DNA from: JBLNDG01 sp050261415
GTDB taxonomy: Bacteria > Bacillota > Clostridia > Lutisporales > Lutisporaceae
Assembly: GCA_050261415.1 (NCBI GenBank)
Contig: JBLNDG010000079.1
Span: 1-7,300, forward strand
Direction: 5' to 3'
Length of the DNA: 7,300 nucleotides
Both the position numbers and the translations under genes were made by a program. The stretch's first letter is position 1; each line of letters opens with the position of its first letter. The notes beneath the pieces were generated by a model. It had not been told where the DNA came from and ran no database searches. It saw only the letters and a program-made list of their open reading frames with translations. Below, one piece after another: positions 6,361-7,300 of the stretch.

Positions 6361-6480
6361 TTAATGAACTGAGCCAAAGGGCATATCACCAATAATGTAT
6401 GTATTTGGGGCTCCACGGTGCACCGCCTGACAATGGTTAATGCTCATATCCATACCGGCTTTTTCACCTGCCTCCTTCAT
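6361..6480 (-). pseudogene. panB: panB relic (ketopantoate hydroxymethyltransferase fragment)
   Basis: A 39-codon ORF contains HCQAVHRGAPNTYIIGDMPFGS, which lines up with the PanB stretch usually written as H-T-K-A-V-x-R-G-A-x-N-x-x-I-x-x-D-M-P-F-x-S, including the metal-binding Asp of DMPF. Full PanB is about 270 residues. Here the upstream part, with the first metal ligand (the VGDS motif), and everything after the match are absent, so it cannot be an active enzyme. AGAAGGA lies 9 nt before the ATG, so a peptide might still be made. The relic ends 24 nt before the aminotransferase start and forms part of its 5' leader. The assignment is from motif memory; a small unrelated protein with chance similarity is the alternative. 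Confidence 0.55.
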
Positions 6481-6520
6481 CCTATACAATCCTTCTATGA
6501 TTATTAAGTTTTATAAATAA

Positions 6521-6526
6521 ATTATA
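6521..6526 (-). promoter_or_regulatory. candidate -10 box for the panB relic / aminotransferase transcript
   Basis: A perfect TATAAT lies on the minus strand just after the small terminator, but no acceptable -35 lies 16-18 nt upstream (the region reads AGACCCCA). It may be a weak or activator-dependent promoter. No better candidate was seen between the cupin terminator and the aminotransferase start. Confidence 0.3.
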
Positions 6527-6529
6527 CAC

Positions 6530-6557
6530 AAAAAAAGAGACTTGGGGTCTGCTTTTT
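6530..6557. terminator. small bidirectional terminator-like hairpin
   Basis: On the minus strand AAAAAG-C-AGAC, loop CCCAA, GTCT-CTTTTT forms a 10-bp stem with one bulged C and flanking A and U tracts, so it could act in either direction. It lies about 17 nt past the stronger cupin terminator as a possible backup. Confidence 0.45.
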
Positions 6558-6573
6558 AATTATTTTGTACTAT

Positions 6574-6616
6574 AAAAAAATTGTCCCGAAATAAAACTAC
6601 TTTTCATTCCGAGACA
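6574..6616 (-). terminator. terminator after the cupin gene
   Basis: On the minus strand, arm TGTCTCGGAATGAAA (6616-6602) pairs with 6596-6582 over 15 positions, 12 Watson-Crick and 3 G-U, around loop AGTAG. One A and seven U follow. The wobble pairs form only in the minus-strand RNA, which fixes its direction. About 84 nt without a supported gene separate it from the cupin stop. Confidence 0.8.
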
Positions 6617-6700
6617 CGGCTTATTCATTGTTATTTCAATTTCCTTTGCTTACCTGGCCTCACTATAGAAAACCTCTACGTACCACTTACTCCCTTCAGG

Positions 6701-7039
6701 CTACGGTCTGAACACTACAACTAAAAGCATTTTAAATTGTTCTCTGGCTAACAGTGCATGGGGTATTCCTGCCGGCATCACAATGGTTTCACCTTTTTTT
6801 ACGCGGAAGGTATTTTCACCAATTGTTATATCAGCTTCCCCATCAAGCAAATACACCATAGCATCACCGCCTGATGAGTGGGAGCTGATCTCTTCCCCCT
6901 TGTCAAAAGCAAACAGGGTTAGGCTTAAGTTTTTCCCTTGAGCTAAAGTCCTGCTGACTACCTGCCCCTCCTGGTATACAACCAGGGAATCCATTTCCAG
7001 TACCTTTGAAAGCTCAATGTTCTTTATTAACTGTTCCAT
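6701..7039 (-). CDS. single-domain cupin protein (cupin_2)
   Basis: The 112-residue protein is one conserved beta-barrel cupin domain. Motif 1 reads GEEISSHSSGGDAMVYLLDG (48-67), with H54 but serine where the second His of HxH usually stands, and D59 instead of the usual Glu. Motif 2 reads GETIVMPAGIPHAL (83-96) with P89, G91 and H94. The H...D...PHA pattern followed by FKMLL is shared by a common clostridial cupin subfamily of unknown function, so the altered metal site is probably a subfamily trait rather than damage. The start at 7039 has GAGGAGGA at 6-nt spacing (7046-7053). The gene is transcribed alone, between a regulatory box upstream and a strong terminator downstream. The substrate is unknown; such small cupins may bind ligand or metal rather than catalyse a reaction. 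Confidence 0.85.
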   Translation of the reverse strand: MEQLIKNIELSKVLEMDSLVVYQEGQVVSRTLAQGKNLSLTLFAFDKGEEISSHSSGGDAMVYLLDGEADITIGENTFRVKKGETIVMPAGIPHALLAREQFKMLLVVVFRP

Positions 7040-7112
7040 TATAAATCCTCCTCATATTATATGATTTCATACAATTGAAACCAAAGCCGATGTGGTATTA
7101 ATCCTTACTTAA

Positions 7113-7118
7113 AATGTA
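7113..7118 (-). promoter_or_regulatory. candidate -10 of the cupin promoter
   Basis: TACATT (4 of 6) on the minus strand predicts a start near 7106. That places the centre of the TGTGA-N6-TCACA box at about -41.5, the classical class II activator position. There is no recognisable -35, as expected of an activator-dependent promoter. The fit is suggestive but built on a weak -10. Confidence 0.35.
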
Positions 7119-7139
7119 TCATTTTCAAATCTCCAAATC

Positions 7140-7155
7140 TGTGATATGTATCACA
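7140..7155. promoter_or_regulatory. TGTGA-N6-TCACA box (Crp/Fnr- or Rex-like site)
   Basis: TGTGATATGTATCACA has 7-bp inverted arms around TG. It matches the Crp consensus exactly and also fits the core of the redox regulator Rex site found across Firmicutes. It lies about 100 bp upstream of the cupin start. Which regulator binds cannot be settled from the window. Confidence 0.5.
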
Positions 7156-7187
7156 TTAAACAAAATCCTCAAAATATACTAAATCAT

Positions 7188-7300
7188 AACCACCCGTCCA
7201 ACGGGTGGTTTGCACTAAGGCTATAAGCCTTTTTTACCGGCCAGCGCCTAAAGACGCTGGCTTTCACTTTGTTCAAGCCACTACGGCATTGCCACTTTTG
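7188..7300 (-). mobile_element. right end of an IS200/IS605-like (TnpB-type) element, continues beyond the window
   Basis: Consecutive hairpins, listed in minus-strand order, are GCCAGCG/CGCTGGC (7261-7255 with 7246-7240), AAGGCT/AGCCTT (7231-7226 with 7222-7217) and AACCACCCGT/ACGGGTGGTT (7210-7201 with 7197-7188, loop TGG). A further 6-bp stem (7280-7275 with 7263-7258) could compete with the first. Such a hairpin row ending in a strong subterminal hairpin is typical of IS200/IS605 right ends and of the omega (reRNA) scaffold that follows tnpB. The presumed tnpB would lie to the right on the minus strand; a frame ending ...SGNAVVA at 7273 could be its end, but this is weak. No transposase is visible, so the identification rests on the terminal structure alone. 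Confidence 0.5.

Noticed and set aside
6560..6628. 22-codon minus-strand ORF MNKPCLGMKSS... after the cupin gene
   Set aside because: Poorly spaced ribosome binding site, and it runs through a strong terminator hairpin.
6658..6668. CCTCACTATAG resembling the end of a T7 phage promoter
   Set aside because: Only the CTCACTATAG core matches; the upstream specificity bases differ, and there is no phage context.
7056..7084. TTGGTT-17-TATAAT as the cupin promoter
   Set aside because: The perfect -10 lies so close that the transcript would start inside the ribosome binding site, and the -35 matches only 3 of 6 positions.

Overview
The window looks like a piece of an A+T-rich, Gram-positive genome of the Firmicutes, most likely the class Clostridia. 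The reasons are strong GGAGG-type ribosome binding sites before every gene, several U-tract terminators, a LacI-type regulator, a Firmicutes-type rifampin phosphotransferase, and an IS200/IS605-like end. Every gene I can support is on the minus strand, so transcription runs from position 7300 towards 1.

In transcription order: (i) 7300-7188 carries three strong hairpins that look like the right end and guide-RNA scaffold region of an IS200/IS605 (TnpB-type) element. (ii) A TGTGA-N6-TCACA box precedes a one-domain cupin gene (7039-6701), which ends in a strong terminator (6616-6574). (iii) A second small terminator and a 39-codon relic of panB (6480-6361) lie before a PLP-dependent aminotransferase (6336-5125). 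(iv) A terminator with a promoter buried in it (5091-5031) leads into a LacI-family regulator (5002-3980) with its own terminator. (v) A near-consensus promoter (3878-3850), directly followed by a perfect 28-bp palindrome and a second operator-like copy 31 bp on, drives a rifampin phosphotransferase gene, rph (3756-1632). That gene is broken by a one-base frameshift and by an internal deletion of about 160 codons. (vi) An MFS drug exporter (1622-345) follows 9 nt after rph and is probably coupled to it. (vii) The last coding bases of the exporter hold a new promoter. It drives a roughly 300-nt leader containing an 11-residue peptide with the macrolide-arrest motif MRLR and a nested three-stem RNA fold, ahead of a gene whose first six codons (18-1) are in the window.

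Read together, the left half looks like an antibiotic-response locus: a repressor with operators, a rifamycin-inactivating enzyme (now decayed), an exporter, and a gene behind what looks like a drug-sensing translational or transcriptional attenuator. The ligand of the repressor and the identity of the gene at position 18 cannot be read from this window. The right half (aminotransferase, cupin) is ordinary metabolism, apart from the panB relic and the insertion-sequence end.
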